From an uncultured Oscillospiraceae bacterium (lineage in GTDB: Bacteria; Bacillota; Clostridia; Oscillospirales; Ruminococcaceae), in assembly GCA_900547385.1 (NCBI GenBank), contig URGQ01000014.1, positions 1-29,153 on the forward strand: 29,153 nt of DNA, in the 5' to 3' direction. Below the pieces are notes generated by a model. The model was not told the origin of the DNA and searched no databases. It was given only the letters and a program-made list of their open reading frames with translations. This document shows positions 16,077-23,121 of this stretch, one piece after another (the first letter of the stretch is position 1; each line of letters starts with the position of its first letter). A program made the position numbers and the translations under genes.

Positions 16077-16182
16077 TGCAGCATCCCGGCTTCCTGCGCC
16101 CCGCGCCGTGCTGCCCCCGGCAGCACGAACCCGCCCCTACGGGGCGGGCAGGCCGGCCCCTAGGGCCGGCCGCGCGGGGCGC
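16077..16182. repeat. Four-way-junction repeat element B
   Basis: Flank TGCAGCATCCCGGC (16077-16090) and outer stem GCGCCCCGCG (16096-16105) / CGCGGGGCGC (16173-16182). Three perfect hairpins lie inside: CGTGCTGCC-CCC-GGCAGCACG (16107-16127), CCCGCCCC-TAC-GGGGCGGG (16130-16148) and GGCCGGCCC-CTA-GGGCCGGCC (16151-16171). All loops are 3 nt. The element sits just upstream of the second ECF promoter. Confidence 0.85.
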
Positions 16183-16216
16183 GCAGCGGGGCCCTGCAAA
16201 ATTTTAACATGTGATG

Positions 16217-16244
16217 CAACAAAATCCGCCGTGGGCGACACTAT
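16217..16244 (+). promoter_or_regulatory. ECF-type promoter candidate of the second sigma operon
   Basis: CAACA (16217-16221), 17 nt, CACTAT (16239-16244), 46 nt before the sigma ATG. It mirrors the site at 6759-6786 in spacing and in the AAA that follows the -35. Confidence 0.42.
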
Positions 16245-16290
16245 TATGGTGAAAGCCGGTTGGGGCGGCATCACAAAAGGAAGGTGCGTT

Positions 16291-16833
16291 ATGACCATCA
16301 CCCAGCTGGTGACCCAGGCGCAGGCAGGCAGTCGGGCTGCCTTTGGTGAGCTGTACGAAAGCCTGGCCGGCGACCTGTACCGCATGGCGCTGTATACCCT
16401 GGGCAGCCAACAGGATGCCGAGGACGCCGTGGCGGATACCTTTACCGAAGCGTGGAAGGGCATAAAAAACCTGCGGGAGCCGGAGGCGTTCCGCAGCTGG
16501 ATGTTCCGCATCCTTTCCGCCCGGTGCAAACGGCAGGTCGCCCAAATCGTGACCCGCAAAAAGGAAATAGACCTGGACAGCTACTACGAAACCGCCGAGG
16601 AAGCGATGCCGGAAACTGCCACCCGCCGGGCGGAGCTGCGTGAGGCGCTGGCAAGCCTTGCGGCGGAGGAACGGCAGATCGTTCTGCTTTCGGTACTGGA
16701 GCGCTACACCATGCGGGAGATCGCCGGGATGCTGGGGCTGCCGCAGGGCACGGTGAGCAGCAAGCTCTCCCGTTCGCTGAAAAAGCTGCGGCTGCAATTA
16801 CAGGATACCGATGGAAAGGAGGCGGCAAGGTGA
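16291..16833 (+). CDS. ECF-type RNA polymerase sigma factor (second copy)
   Basis: A 180-residue protein. Region 2 is at about residues 15-85 (AFGELYESLAGDLYRMALYTLGSQQDAEDAVADTFTEAWKGI...FRSWMFRILSARCKRQ). Region 4 is at about 120-172 (LAAEERQIVLLSVLERYTMREIAGMLGLPQGTVSSKLSRSLKKL). ATG 16291 has AAGGAAGG 6 nt upstream. The open frame extends back through repeat element B, so the upstream part is not coding. It differs clearly from the first sigma (6829) and is closer to SigW/YlaC-like proteins. The overlapping next gene is its probable anti-sigma. Confidence 0.92.
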   Translation: MTITQLVTQAQAGSRAAFGELYESLAGDLYRMALYTLGSQQDAEDAVADTFTEAWKGIKNLREPEAFRSWMFRILSARCKRQVAQIVTRKKEIDLDSYYETAEEAMPETATRRAELREALASLAAEERQIVLLSVLERYTMREIAGMLGLPQGTVSSKLSRSLKKLRLQLQDTDGKEAAR

Positions 16834-17666
16834 AGGACGAGCGTAAAACAGAACGGAATACCGAGTGGAACGACGAGGCGGAAGCTGACCGCGACTTTCT
16901 TCGGGAAAAGCTGAAAAATGCGGGCGATCCGGCACTGCCCGCTTCCCTTTCCGCTGCGGCGCTGTTTGAGCGAATGGACGCCGCAGATCAACAGGCTGAC
17001 GCTCCAAAGAAAAAGGGGGGCGTGATATGGCTGCAGTGGCGGCGCTGGGGCAGCATTGCCGCTGTGCTGGTGCTGGCGGCAGGTACTGCATTCCTGTTGC
17101 AGAACAGCTCCTTGCAAAACAAGGCCTCGCAGGACGAGTCGAGCTATGACGCGGCATTGGCGCCGAATGAGGCGGAAAACCAAGACCAGTGGAATGGCGC
17201 GGCGACCGGCGGGCCGCCGCCCGGCGGACTGATGATGGCTCCCCCGCCGAACCCCAGTACGGCAGGCGGCGACGGCAGCGTGAAAAAGGAGTACGCCACC
17301 GATGAGATTGACTCGGATCGCGGTCTGTTCGAGGAGTTCAAGAGTAAGATCGTCTCGGTGGGAGAACAGCCCATTCCGGATATGATGGATTATGACGCAA
17401 TGGCTGCCATTTCCTCGCAGCTTTTCGGGGGAGACTATGACCAGGCGATCGCCATGTTTTACGATAGCGGCGAGCGCTGGGAGGGCTGCGAACTGCCCAC
17501 AAGCTGCGCCCACTATTTTATGCTGGATAAGACGCTGTACGGCTTCTTCCCGGAGGAGCGCCGGGTGGTGGATTACAGCGGAGCATGCGCCACGGTGCTG
17601 AATGAGGACGAGGCGGCGATGCTCTCGGCGATTTTGCAGATTGAGTTTACGGCGAAAACCGAATAA
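16830..17666 (+). CDS. Putative membrane anti-sigma factor
   Basis: A 278-residue protein starting at GTG 16830, overlapping the sigma stop by 4 nt. The acidic and charged N-terminus (KDERKTERNTEWNDEAEADR, then LREKL) is cytoplasmic. One membrane helix follows at about 72-91 (RWGSIAAVLVLAAGTAFLL). The Pro/Gly/Asn-rich extracytoplasmic stretch (about 120-155) leads to a terminal domain with Cys-containing CELPTSCAHYFML and DYSGACATVL. No named domain is recognised. The role is inferred from coupling to the sigma gene and from topology. Confidence 0.7.
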   Translation: MKDERKTERNTEWNDEAEADRDFLREKLKNAGDPALPASLSAAALFERMDAADQQADAPKKKGGVIWLQWRRWGSIAAVLVLAAGTAFLLQNSSLQNKASQDESSYDAALAPNEAENQDQWNGAATGGPPPGGLMMAPPPNPSTAGGDGSVKKEYATDEIDSDRGLFEEFKSKIVSVGEQPIPDMMDYDAMAAISSQLFGGDYDQAIAMFYDSGERWEGCELPTSCAHYFMLDKTLYGFFPEERRVVDYSGACATVLNEDEAAMLSAILQIEFTAKTE

Positions 17667-17679
17667 TGGATTTCCCCTC

Positions 17680-17714
17680 GCGGCGGAGTGAGCGATCACC
17701 CCGCTGCATTTTTT
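17680..17714 (+). terminator. Terminator of the second ECF operon
   Basis: A 12-bp stem with one mismatch and one G-T pair (17680-17691 with 17696-17707), GCGA loop, followed by CATTTTTT. It starts 14 nt after the anti-sigma stop. Confidence 0.8.
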
Positions 17715-17725
17715 ACACCCTCGCA

Positions 17726-17756
17726 GCATATCATGCCGGTAGTGGGGACAAACATC
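17726..17756 (+). promoter_or_regulatory. Possible sigma-E promoter of spoIID
   Basis: GCATATC (17726-17732) resembles the sporulation sigma-E -35 GCATATT. CAAACATC (17749-17756) is a partial match to the -10 CATACA-T, with 16-nt spacing. SpoIID genes are normally sigma-E dependent. The match is weak and repeat element C lies between it and the gene. Confidence 0.25.
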
Positions 17757-17766
17757 CCCCAGCCGG

Positions 17767-17864
17767 TGCAGCATCCCGGCGCCGCGCCCCCGCACGGGCG
17801 GCCCGCCCCTATGGGGCGGAGGAAGCGGTGCCCCCTGTGGGGGCACCGCTTCGCGGGGCGCGGC
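17767..17864. repeat. Repeat element C (two-hairpin variant)
   Basis: Flank TGCAGCATCCCGGC (17767-17780), identical to the flank of element B, directly abuts the outer 10-bp stem GCCGCGCCCC (17781-17790) / GGGGCGCGGC (17855-17864). Inside are CCGCCCC-TAT-GGGGCGG (17803-17819) and a 13-bp stem AAGCGGTGCCCCC-TGT-GGGGGCACCGCTT (17823-17851). The segment where a first arm would sit (17791-17802) no longer pairs well. Confidence 0.8.
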
Positions 17865-17911
17865 CTGCCAGGGATTCTGCCCCGCACATTCCAGCCATGG
17901 AGGAAAAGCCT

Positions 17912-18973
17912 ATGAAAGCCGATTGGGGACTGCTGGGCGGCGCTGCCGCCGCTATGCTGGCGCTGCCGCTGCTGGTACTGACCTGGAGCGGCACCCCGCT
18001 GGGCACCGGTCTGCCCGGCAGAACCACATCCGATCCAACACCGCAGCAAAGCAATATCCTCCCCGGCACCGACCGTGAAGAACCGGAAGAGCCACCAGCC
18101 GATACCTTCTCCGTTCTCCCCTCCTTCCGCATCCTGGATGAAACCACCGGCCAGGTGGCGGAAATCCCCGCAGCGGACTATGTAGCTGGGGCCATCGCGG
18201 CGGAAATGCCCGCCTCCTACGAAGAAGATGCCCTCATCGCACAGGGCATGGCCGCCTACACCAATGCCCACTACCTGGCGGCACTCCGCCGGGCCGATCC
18301 CCCGGAGGAGCTGAACGGCGCCGATTTTTCAGCCGATCCCGCCAAGCGGCTGGGCTATGTCACCGATGACACCATGAAAGCCATGTGGGGCGACCACTAC
18401 AAAGCCTACCGTGAAAAAATCACCCGGGCCGCCGAAAAAGCCATGCGGTATCTCATCACCTACGAAGGCCAGCCCATCGTGGCAGCGTATTTTGCCATCA
18501 GCGCCGGAAAAACCACCGAAGACGCCGGAAATGTGTGGGAGGGTCCCCTTCCCTACCTCACCCCCGCCGATAGCCACTGGGATAAAGAAGCCACCGGGTA
18601 CCGCAGCACTGTCACCATCACCGCCGCCGAACTGCGCAAAAAGCTGACCGCCCAGTCCATCCTCACCGGACAAAAGCCGGAAGAATGGCTCAAGGTCCTC
18701 ACCCGCAGCGAGGCCGGGTATGTCACGGCGGTGCAGGCCGGCGACCGCGTGCTGACCGGCCAGCAGCTGCGCACCCTGCTGGGGCTGCGCAGCGCGGCCT
18801 TTACCGTGGAATGCAAAAATGATCTGTTCACCTTTGATGTACTGGGCTATGGGCATGGGGTGGGGCTCTCTCAGGCCGGGGCGCAGTATATGGCGCAGCA
18901 CGGCAAAAACTATCAGGAGATTCTGCTGCACTACTACCCCGGCGCCGCCCTTACCCCCGCCGCGCAAAAATAA
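17912..18973 (+). CDS. spoIID: Stage II sporulation protein D (SpoIID), peptidoglycan lytic transglycosylase
   Basis: A 353-residue protein. An N-terminal membrane anchor (about 7-25) and a Pro/Thr-rich linker precede the SpoIID domain (about 70-345). The catalytic glutamate is Glu98 in VAGAIAAEMPASYEEDALIAQ. The C-terminal signature GYGHGVGLSQAGAQYMA is intact. The enzyme cleaves glycan strands during forespore engulfment, with SpoIIM and SpoIIP. Start ATG 17912 has GGAGGA 7 nt upstream; the frame is open farther upstream only because it crosses repeat C. It implies a spore-forming lineage, although related SpoIID-like proteins also exist in non-sporulators. Confidence 0.9.
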   Translation: MKADWGLLGGAAAAMLALPLLVLTWSGTPLGTGLPGRTTSDPTPQQSNILPGTDREEPEEPPADTFSVLPSFRILDETTGQVAEIPAADYVAGAIAAEMPASYEEDALIAQGMAAYTNAHYLAALRRADPPEELNGADFSADPAKRLGYVTDDTMKAMWGDHYKAYREKITRAAEKAMRYLITYEGQPIVAAYFAISAGKTTEDAGNVWEGPLPYLTPADSHWDKEATGYRSTVTITAAELRKKLTAQSILTGQKPEEWLKVLTRSEAGYVTAVQAGDRVLTGQQLRTLLGLRSAAFTVECKNDLFTFDVLGYGHGVGLSQAGAQYMAQHGKNYQEILLHYYPGAALTPAAQK

Positions 18974-18985
18974 TCCAATTTCCGC

Positions 18986-19013
18986 TTGACGAACCCCCTC
19001 CCGATATGATAAT
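18986..19013 (+). promoter_or_regulatory. Promoter of the tRNA-Ser genes
   Basis: -35 TTGACG (18986-18991), 16-nt spacer, -10 GATAAT (19008-19013), 25 nt before the first tRNA. Confidence 0.65.
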
Positions 19014-19038
19014 ATACTGGAGTACGATATAAAGCCGT

Positions 19039-19125
19039 GGAGAGGTGTCCGAGCGGTTTAAGGAGCCGGTCTTGAAAACCGGTGACTCATCAGAGCCATG
19101 GGTTCGAATCCCATCCTCTCCGCCA
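19039..19125 (+). tRNA. tRNA-Ser (anticodon UGA)
   Basis: Acceptor stem GGAGAGG/CCTCTCC, anticodon loop CTTGAAA with TGA, long variable arm typical of class II serine tRNA, GGTTCGAATCC T-arm, discriminator G, and CCA encoded at 19123-19125. Confidence 0.97.
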
Positions 19126-19153
19126 ACACCTCCGACAGTAATTCGTAGCCCTT

Positions 19154-19243
19154 GGAGATGTACCCAAGTGGTGAAGGGGCTCCCCTGCTAAGGGAGTAGG
19201 GTGCGAAAGTGCCGCGAGGGTTCAAATCCCTCCATCTCCGCCA
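19154..19243 (+). tRNA. tRNA-Ser (anticodon GCU)
   Basis: Acceptor stem GGAGATG/CATCTCC, anticodon loop with GCT (CTGCTAA), long variable arm, GGTTCAAATCC T-arm, discriminator G, and encoded CCA (19241-19243). It lies 28 nt after the first tRNA-Ser, so they are probably cotranscribed. Confidence 0.97.
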
Positions 19244-19246
19244 AAG

Positions 19247-19272
19247 AAAAACCCGCAGAAATGCGGGTTTTT
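19247..19272 (+). terminator. Terminator of the tRNA pair
   Basis: Stem AAAAACCCGCA/TGCGGGTTTTT with a 4-nt loop and a terminal T run, starting 3 nt after the CCA end. Confidence 0.9.
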
Positions 19273-19348
19273 CCTTTGTTCATGCGGGTTTTCAGCATTT
19301 TTAGCCTTTGCAAATATTGCTGTTTCTTGCGGTCTTTTTGCGTATATG

Positions 19349-19370
19349 TGGCACAGTAATGGCACAGTAA
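19349..19370. repeat. Tandem 11-bp repeat next to the tRNA-Ser genes
   Basis: TGGCACAGTAA occurs twice back to back (19349-19359 and 19360-19370), 105 nt past the tRNA. Repeats of this sort are seen around integrase arm sites beside tRNA genes. No integrase is present, so a past integration is only a possibility. The wider gap 19273-19588 holds this repeat and two hairpins, and no gene that I can support. Confidence 0.5.
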
Positions 19371-19371
19371 A

Positions 19372-19399
19372 ATACCCCCTCCAGTTACGGAGGGGGTAT
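19372..19399 (-). terminator. Terminator-like hairpin
   Basis: Perfect 11-bp stem ATACCCCCTCC/GGAGGGGGTAT with a 6-nt loop. TTTTAC follows on the minus strand. It could stop minus-strand transcripts before they run into the tRNA genes. Confidence 0.65.
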
Positions 19400-19551
19400 C
19401 TCTTTACCACACCTTCTCTGACACTCCGAGTGCCTCGTACAAAAGGTGCTTTTGCTTTGTGCTTGCGCCTGGAACGGCCCCACCACAATATTTCTGCTTT
19501 CCATTCCCTGCGGAATGCCGGAAGGCAGCGCCGCCATCTCGGCCAGCACAG

Positions 19552-19582
19552 CAAAAGCTCCCCCGGCGCGGGAGAGCTTTTG
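19552..19582 (-). terminator. Terminator of the surface protein gene
   Basis: Stem CAAAAGCTC/GAGCTTTTG plus inner CCC/GGG, starting 7 nt past the stop of the minus-strand gene ending at 19589. Confidence 0.7.
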
Positions 19583-19588
19583 GGCGAA

Positions 19589-20872
19589 TCACGGATTACT
19601 TTTGCGGGCGAGGACGGCCATGCCAAGAGCGGAAACAGCCATGAGAGCGACCGCGGCGGCGACCACATCATTGGCGCCGGTGGTGGGGTTTTTCTGATCC
19701 TCGGCGGGCTTGGTCTCCTCGGTAGAGGGGACGATGATGGTGATGGTGCCGGGGACGGGGGGGGCTTCTGTTACTTGACCTTCCGAGTTAAGGGTCAGCT
19801 TTTCGCTGGTTTTCCACTTCACTACATCGGTAAGATACACAGGAGTACCATCACTATTCTTAATGGTTGAGCCTGCAGGCAGTTCGCTATGACTTTCCGG
19901 GAAAGCATAAAGAGCCGCTGTGTTATCGCTCTTTGTGTTGTTATCAACGGTGAGATCAAATGCGTTTGTACTTGTGTGCGCGCCAAGGTACAGGCCAACA
20001 TTCTTTGTTTTAGTATCGCCATCCTGTGCGGATATATCAAAGGAATTGCCGATGGCGGTGACGGTAGATCTGATATCCCACTGAGAAATATACTCGAATT
20101 TAACAGGACGGGTGCTGGTAACCTTGTTGTTGGTGAAGGTAATGCTGGTGAGGGAGCGGAAGTCGCTTCCCTGTCCCTTGTTATCATCGGGACTCCAGTT
20201 GCCGTAGGCGGGTCTGATCCAAGTGGGGTTGGAATTGTTGGCATCAGTCGTATTGGTGTAATTATTGAAACGGCAACTATTGAACACTAGGCTTTGTGTT
20301 GCCATAGCGCCTACAATAATGCCATTAAAAGTACAGTTTTCAAAGTCCACCTTGCCAAGCTGGCTCCAAGGGCTGGTGTAAAGCTGATAGTCAATGCTGA
20401 TCACGCCATTGAAAGTAATGCCGCTAAATACAACATTGGTATAAGCCGGTACGGCAAGGAGCAGTTTTGTGCCGATATTATCGATGCTTGTATAGCCGGT
20501 AGTGTTGCTGGTTATGGAGCTACCAACAAAGACGACCGTTTTGCCGTTGGCACCATCGTTCCCATTGCCCAGATAGCCATTTTCGCCATAAGCGTTCATT
20601 TTGCTGTGGTCAGGAGTTTGGCCCACGGTGTCATCGCGAACGCCATTGCCGAGAACACCGTCAGTATCATACCTGTAATCACCTACGGTGACATACATAG
20701 TGCCGCCGAGCTGGTTCTGGGCATCGATATACTGCTGACGGGTCAATGCATTGAACTGCGCCAGCGTATAGGGGTTGGACTGGGAACCATCGCCATCTGC
20801 CGCCATAGCAGTGACCGGCAGCATGACGGCCAGCATAAGGACAGCCAGCAAAATGCTTAAAAACTTTTTCAT
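19589..20872 (-). CDS. Secreted beta-helix-like surface protein with a sortase-type C-terminus
   Basis: A 427-residue protein. It has a clear signal peptide (MKKFLSILLAVLMLAVMLPVTAMAA). Asn/Thr-rich repeats of short strands (FSGITFNG, VDFENCTFNG, LVFNSCRFNN, ITFTNNKV, VTAIGNSFDI) suggest a right-handed parallel beta-helix. The C-terminus is a cell-wall sorting signal: NPTTGA, then a hydrophobic helix, then ARKSNP. NPTTG is a non-standard sortase motif. The ligand or enzyme activity is unknown, and no catalytic residues are recognisable. I chose ATG 20872, with AGAGG 8 nt upstream; the 36 codons before it do not look like protein. The gene looks less GC-rich than its neighbours, which may reflect transfer. 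Confidence 0.8.
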   Translation of the reverse strand: MKKFLSILLAVLMLAVMLPVTAMAADGDGSQSNPYTLAQFNALTRQQYIDAQNQLGGTMYVTVGDYRYDTDGVLGNGVRDDTVGQTPDHSKMNAYGENGYLGNGNDGANGKTVVFVGSSITSNTTGYTSIDNIGTKLLLAVPAYTNVVFSGITFNGVISIDYQLYTSPWSQLGKVDFENCTFNGIIVGAMATQSLVFNSCRFNNYTNTTDANNSNPTWIRPAYGNWSPDDNKGQGSDFRSLTSITFTNNKVTSTRPVKFEYISQWDIRSTVTAIGNSFDISAQDGDTKTKNVGLYLGAHTSTNAFDLTVDNNTKSDNTAALYAFPESHSELPAGSTIKNSDGTPVYLTDVVKWKTSEKLTLNSEGQVTEAPPVPGTITIIVPSTEETKPAEDQKNPTTGANDVVAAAVALMAVSALGMAVLARKSNP

Positions 20873-20915
20873 TTTGTATACCTCTTTCTCCTTTTTATTT
20901 TTCCCGCAGGTGGGG

Positions 20916-20958
20916 TTGTGTTTGCGGAGCAAACACAAAAATATCCCCATGGGGATAT
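20916..20958 (-). promoter_or_regulatory. Two hairpins in the 5' leader of the surface protein gene
   Basis: On the minus strand the perfect 18-bp palindrome ATATCCCCATGGGGATAT (20941-20958) is followed by TTTT, like an attenuator. Next comes a 10-bp stem TTGTGTTTGC/GCAAACACAA with a 3-nt loop (20916-20938). Both lie between the likely promoter and the gene. Confidence 0.5.
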
Positions 20959-20970
20959 AAGAACAGGATA

Positions 20971-21000
20971 AGACTACCACTTTTGGGCAGGGGATGTCAA
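20971..21000 (-). promoter_or_regulatory. Possible promoter of the surface protein gene
   Basis: Minus-strand perfect -35 TTGACA (21000-20995). The only nearby -10 is weak: TAGTCT at 18-nt spacing (20976-20971). Confidence 0.4.
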
Positions 21001-21063
21001 CCTAAATGAGAAATTTTGGGGAGGTGCACAAATTCTTGTGTAATTTTTATGCAAAACAGAAGA

Positions 21064-21081
21064 GCAGCGCCGCAGCGCTGC
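21064..21081 (-). terminator. Terminator of the symporter gene
   Basis: Stem GCAGCGC/GCGCTGC with a CGCA loop, followed on the minus strand by TCTTCTGTTTTG, 41 nt after the stop at 21123. Confidence 0.6.
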
Positions 21082-21122
21082 CCTTTGCAGGAGAAAATCC
21101 GGGATATCAAATCATTGCTTTG

Positions 21123-22532
21123 TTACTTGCAGAGGGGGCTTTCCTTGGGCCGGGTGAAGTATTCCTTGGTGAGTTTGAGAACGACCGGGGAAAGCAGTGC
21201 CACTGCGATGAGGTTGGGGATGGCCATCATACCATTGAAGGTTTCGGCGATGCTCCAGAGGAGATCGAGCTTGACGGTGGCACCGATAATGGCAACCAGG
21301 GAATAGATGACCATGAAGGGCTTGATGACCTTTTCACCGAAGAGGTACTCGCTGCAGCGGGCACCGTACAGGCCCCAGCCCAGGATGGTGGTGAAGGCGA
21401 AGCAGCACATGGCCACGGCGGTGAAAATGGTGATCCAGTTGCCGTAGGTGCTGGTAAAGCCGCTGATGGTCAGCTCGGCGCCGGCCGCCGCGCCAAAGGT
21501 GATGGGAACGCCGCTGCACAGGATGACCAGCGCGGTGAAGGTGCAGATGATGATGGTATCCACAAATACCTCAAAGACACCGAACAGACCCTGCTGCACC
21601 GGATCATTGACCTCGGCGCCTGCATGGGCAATAGAGGCAGTACCAAGACCGGCTTCATTGGAGAAGATGCCGCGGGCAACACCCTTCTGTACGGCGGTGA
21701 ACATGGCGCCTACTACGCCGCCGGTCACAGCGGTGGGGTTGAAGGCGCCCTTAATGATGGAGGAGAACGCCGCAGGGAGATTCCCGATGTGAACAATGAT
21801 GACGCCAAGGCCCAGCACCACATACAAAAGCGCCATAATGGGAACCAAGCGCTCCGCCACGTGACCGATGCGCTTGATGCCGCCCAGCAGAATGAGGCCG
21901 ACCAGGATGGTGATGACGATGCCGAGGATGAGATTGAGGGTGGCAGTGCTCCCGGCTTCCATTACGCCAAAGCTGATGAGGGCGGTATCGATGGAAGCGA
22001 CGATGGTATTGACCTGTGTGGCGTTACCGGTGCCGAATACAGCAAAGACACCGAAGATGGCGAAGAGAACGCCCAGCCATTTCCACTTCTTGCCCAGGCC
22101 GTTCTGGATATAATACATGGGGCCGCCGACCCAGTCGCCGTGTTTATTCTTCTGGCGGTAGTGGACGGCCAGCGTAACCTCGCTGTACTTGGTCACCATA
22201 CCCAGCAGGGCGGAGATCCACATCCAGAAAACAGCGCCGGGGCCGCCGATGGCGATAGCGCCTGCCACACCGGCGATATTGCCGGTGCCGACGGTAGCTG
22301 CCAAGGCGGTGCAGACCGCCTGAAAAGGGGTGACGGCGCCGCGACCAGCCTCGGTGGAGCGATGGAACAGCTTACCGATGGTGTTCTGCCACACGGTGCC
22401 GAACTTGCGGAACTGGAGGAAACCGGTGCGGATACTGAGGTACAGACCCACGCCGAAGATGAGCACCATGGCGGGCACACCCCACACGATGCCATTGACG
22501 GTAGAATTGATACTGCTGATGGTTTCAAGCAT
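21123..22532 (-). CDS. Alanine (or glycine):sodium symporter, AGCS family
   Basis: A 469-residue membrane protein of normal AGCS length with about eleven helices. The hallmark block is present: GAVTPFQAVCTALAATVGTG, NIAGVAGAIAIGGPGAVFWM, then WISALLGMVTKYSEVTLAVHYR. GLGTASIAHAGAEVNDPVQQGLFG follows in the second half. It imports alanine or glycine with sodium. AAAGGAAG precedes the ATG. The T-box leader in front shows control by uncharged tRNA, consistent with a need for the same amino acid. A long open frame on the opposite strand (21006-22892) is a shadow of this gene. Confidence 0.95.
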   Translation of the reverse strand: MLETISSINSTVNGIVWGVPAMVLIFGVGLYLSIRTGFLQFRKFGTVWQNTIGKLFHRSTEAGRGAVTPFQAVCTALAATVGTGNIAGVAGAIAIGGPGAVFWMWISALLGMVTKYSEVTLAVHYRQKNKHGDWVGGPMYYIQNGLGKKWKWLGVLFAIFGVFAVFGTGNATQVNTIVASIDTALISFGVMEAGSTATLNLILGIVITILVGLILLGGIKRIGHVAERLVPIMALLYVVLGLGVIIVHIGNLPAAFSSIIKGAFNPTAVTGGVVGAMFTAVQKGVARGIFSNEAGLGTASIAHAGAEVNDPVQQGLFGVFEVFVDTIIICTFTALVILCSGVPITFGAAAGAELTISGFTSTYGNWITIFTAVAMCCFAFTTILGWGLYGARCSEYLFGEKVIKPFMVIYSLVAIIGATVKLDLLWSIAETFNGMMAIPNLIAVALLSPVVLKLTKEYFTRPKESPLCK

Positions 22533-22634
22533 TTACGATACTTCCTTTCTCTACACAATTTTTTACGGGATTTGTGCGGGAAAGGGTATAAAAAAACGCC
22601 CCCGCCCCTGCACTTCGGCATAAGGACGAAAGCG

Positions 22635-22850
22635 AAAAACGCCTGCGTGGTACCACCTTACTTCGCTCCGCCCTCGCAGGCGGCAGCCTTATGGGTGCCA
22701 AGGACACCCTGCCGCTGTAATGGGCGGCGCCCAGCGCAGCCTACCGGGGTTCCCTTTCGGTGCGCGGCTCCGGGAGAGCTTCATACAAAACCACACCCGC
22801 GCCTCTCACCAACCGGCTGCTCTCTTTGGGGGATCCTTGTACTACTAATT
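22635..22850 (-). ncRNA. T-box riboswitch leader of the alanine symporter
   Basis: On the minus strand, Stem I begins AGAGAGC...GGTTGGTGAGAGGC (about 22835-22800). The specifier region reads TGAAGCTCTCCCGGAGC; GCT (Ala, 22779-22777) sits in the usual place after GAA, with CTC (Leu) an offset alternative. The T-box sequence AAGGTGGTACCACGCAGG is at 22659-22642, and its TGGT would pair with an ACCA tRNA end, as in tRNA-Ala. A terminator stem CGCCTGCG (22682-22675) / CGCAGGCG (22647-22640), followed by TTTTT (22639-22635), competes with the antiterminator. Uncharged tRNA would switch expression on. Confidence 0.88.
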
Positions 22851-22878
22851 CCCTTCGTTGCTTTTTATTATGTTGCAT

Positions 22879-22907
22879 ATTGTAGCGGATGAAAGCCGAA
22901 ATGTCAA
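22879..22907 (-). promoter_or_regulatory. Promoter of the T-box leader
   Basis: Minus-strand -35 TTGACA (22907-22902), 17-nt spacer, -10 TACAAT (22884-22879). A strong constitutive promoter fits leader-based control. Confidence 0.8.
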
Positions 22908-23038
22908 CGGGTTTAACGCATTTTTTGTAGTTTTTCCAAATCACAAATTCATCTTAGCTGGCTTTTTGATAAAAAAGACGGTAGAAAGGCTGGAAATATG
23001 AAAGTTTCTCATTGAAATTCCTGCAACATGGAGATTTT

Positions 23039-23079
23039 TTGACGGAAGCCTTGCTATAACTATACTGCTGTGGTATAAT
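23039..23079 (+). promoter_or_regulatory. Thioredoxin promoter region (two overlapping candidates)
   Basis: Candidate 1: TTGCTA (23051-23056), 17 nt, TATAAT (23074-23079). Candidate 2: TTGACG (23039-23044), 16 nt, TATACT (23061-23066). Confidence 0.65.
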
Positions 23080-23121
23080 ATAAGTAACCGGAACACCCGG
23101 TGAGAAAGGATGAAAAATGAT

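Noticed and set aside
15679..16290. Upstream extension of the second ECF sigma frame
   Set aside because: It runs through the gdpP promoter and repeat element B; the family N-terminus and ribosome binding site are at 16291.
17666..17911. Upstream extension of the SpoIID frame
   Set aside because: It crosses a terminator and repeat element C; GGAGGA and the membrane anchor mark 17912 as the start.
19222..19671. 149-codon minus-strand frame as a possible integrase remnant
   Set aside because: It overlaps the end of a tRNA and a terminator, and shows no tyrosine recombinase motif.
21006..22892. 628-codon open frame on the plus strand
   Set aside because: It lies opposite the alanine symporter and its T-box. 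Its His/Asp/Gly-rich composition is that of an antisense shadow, and it has no start signal.
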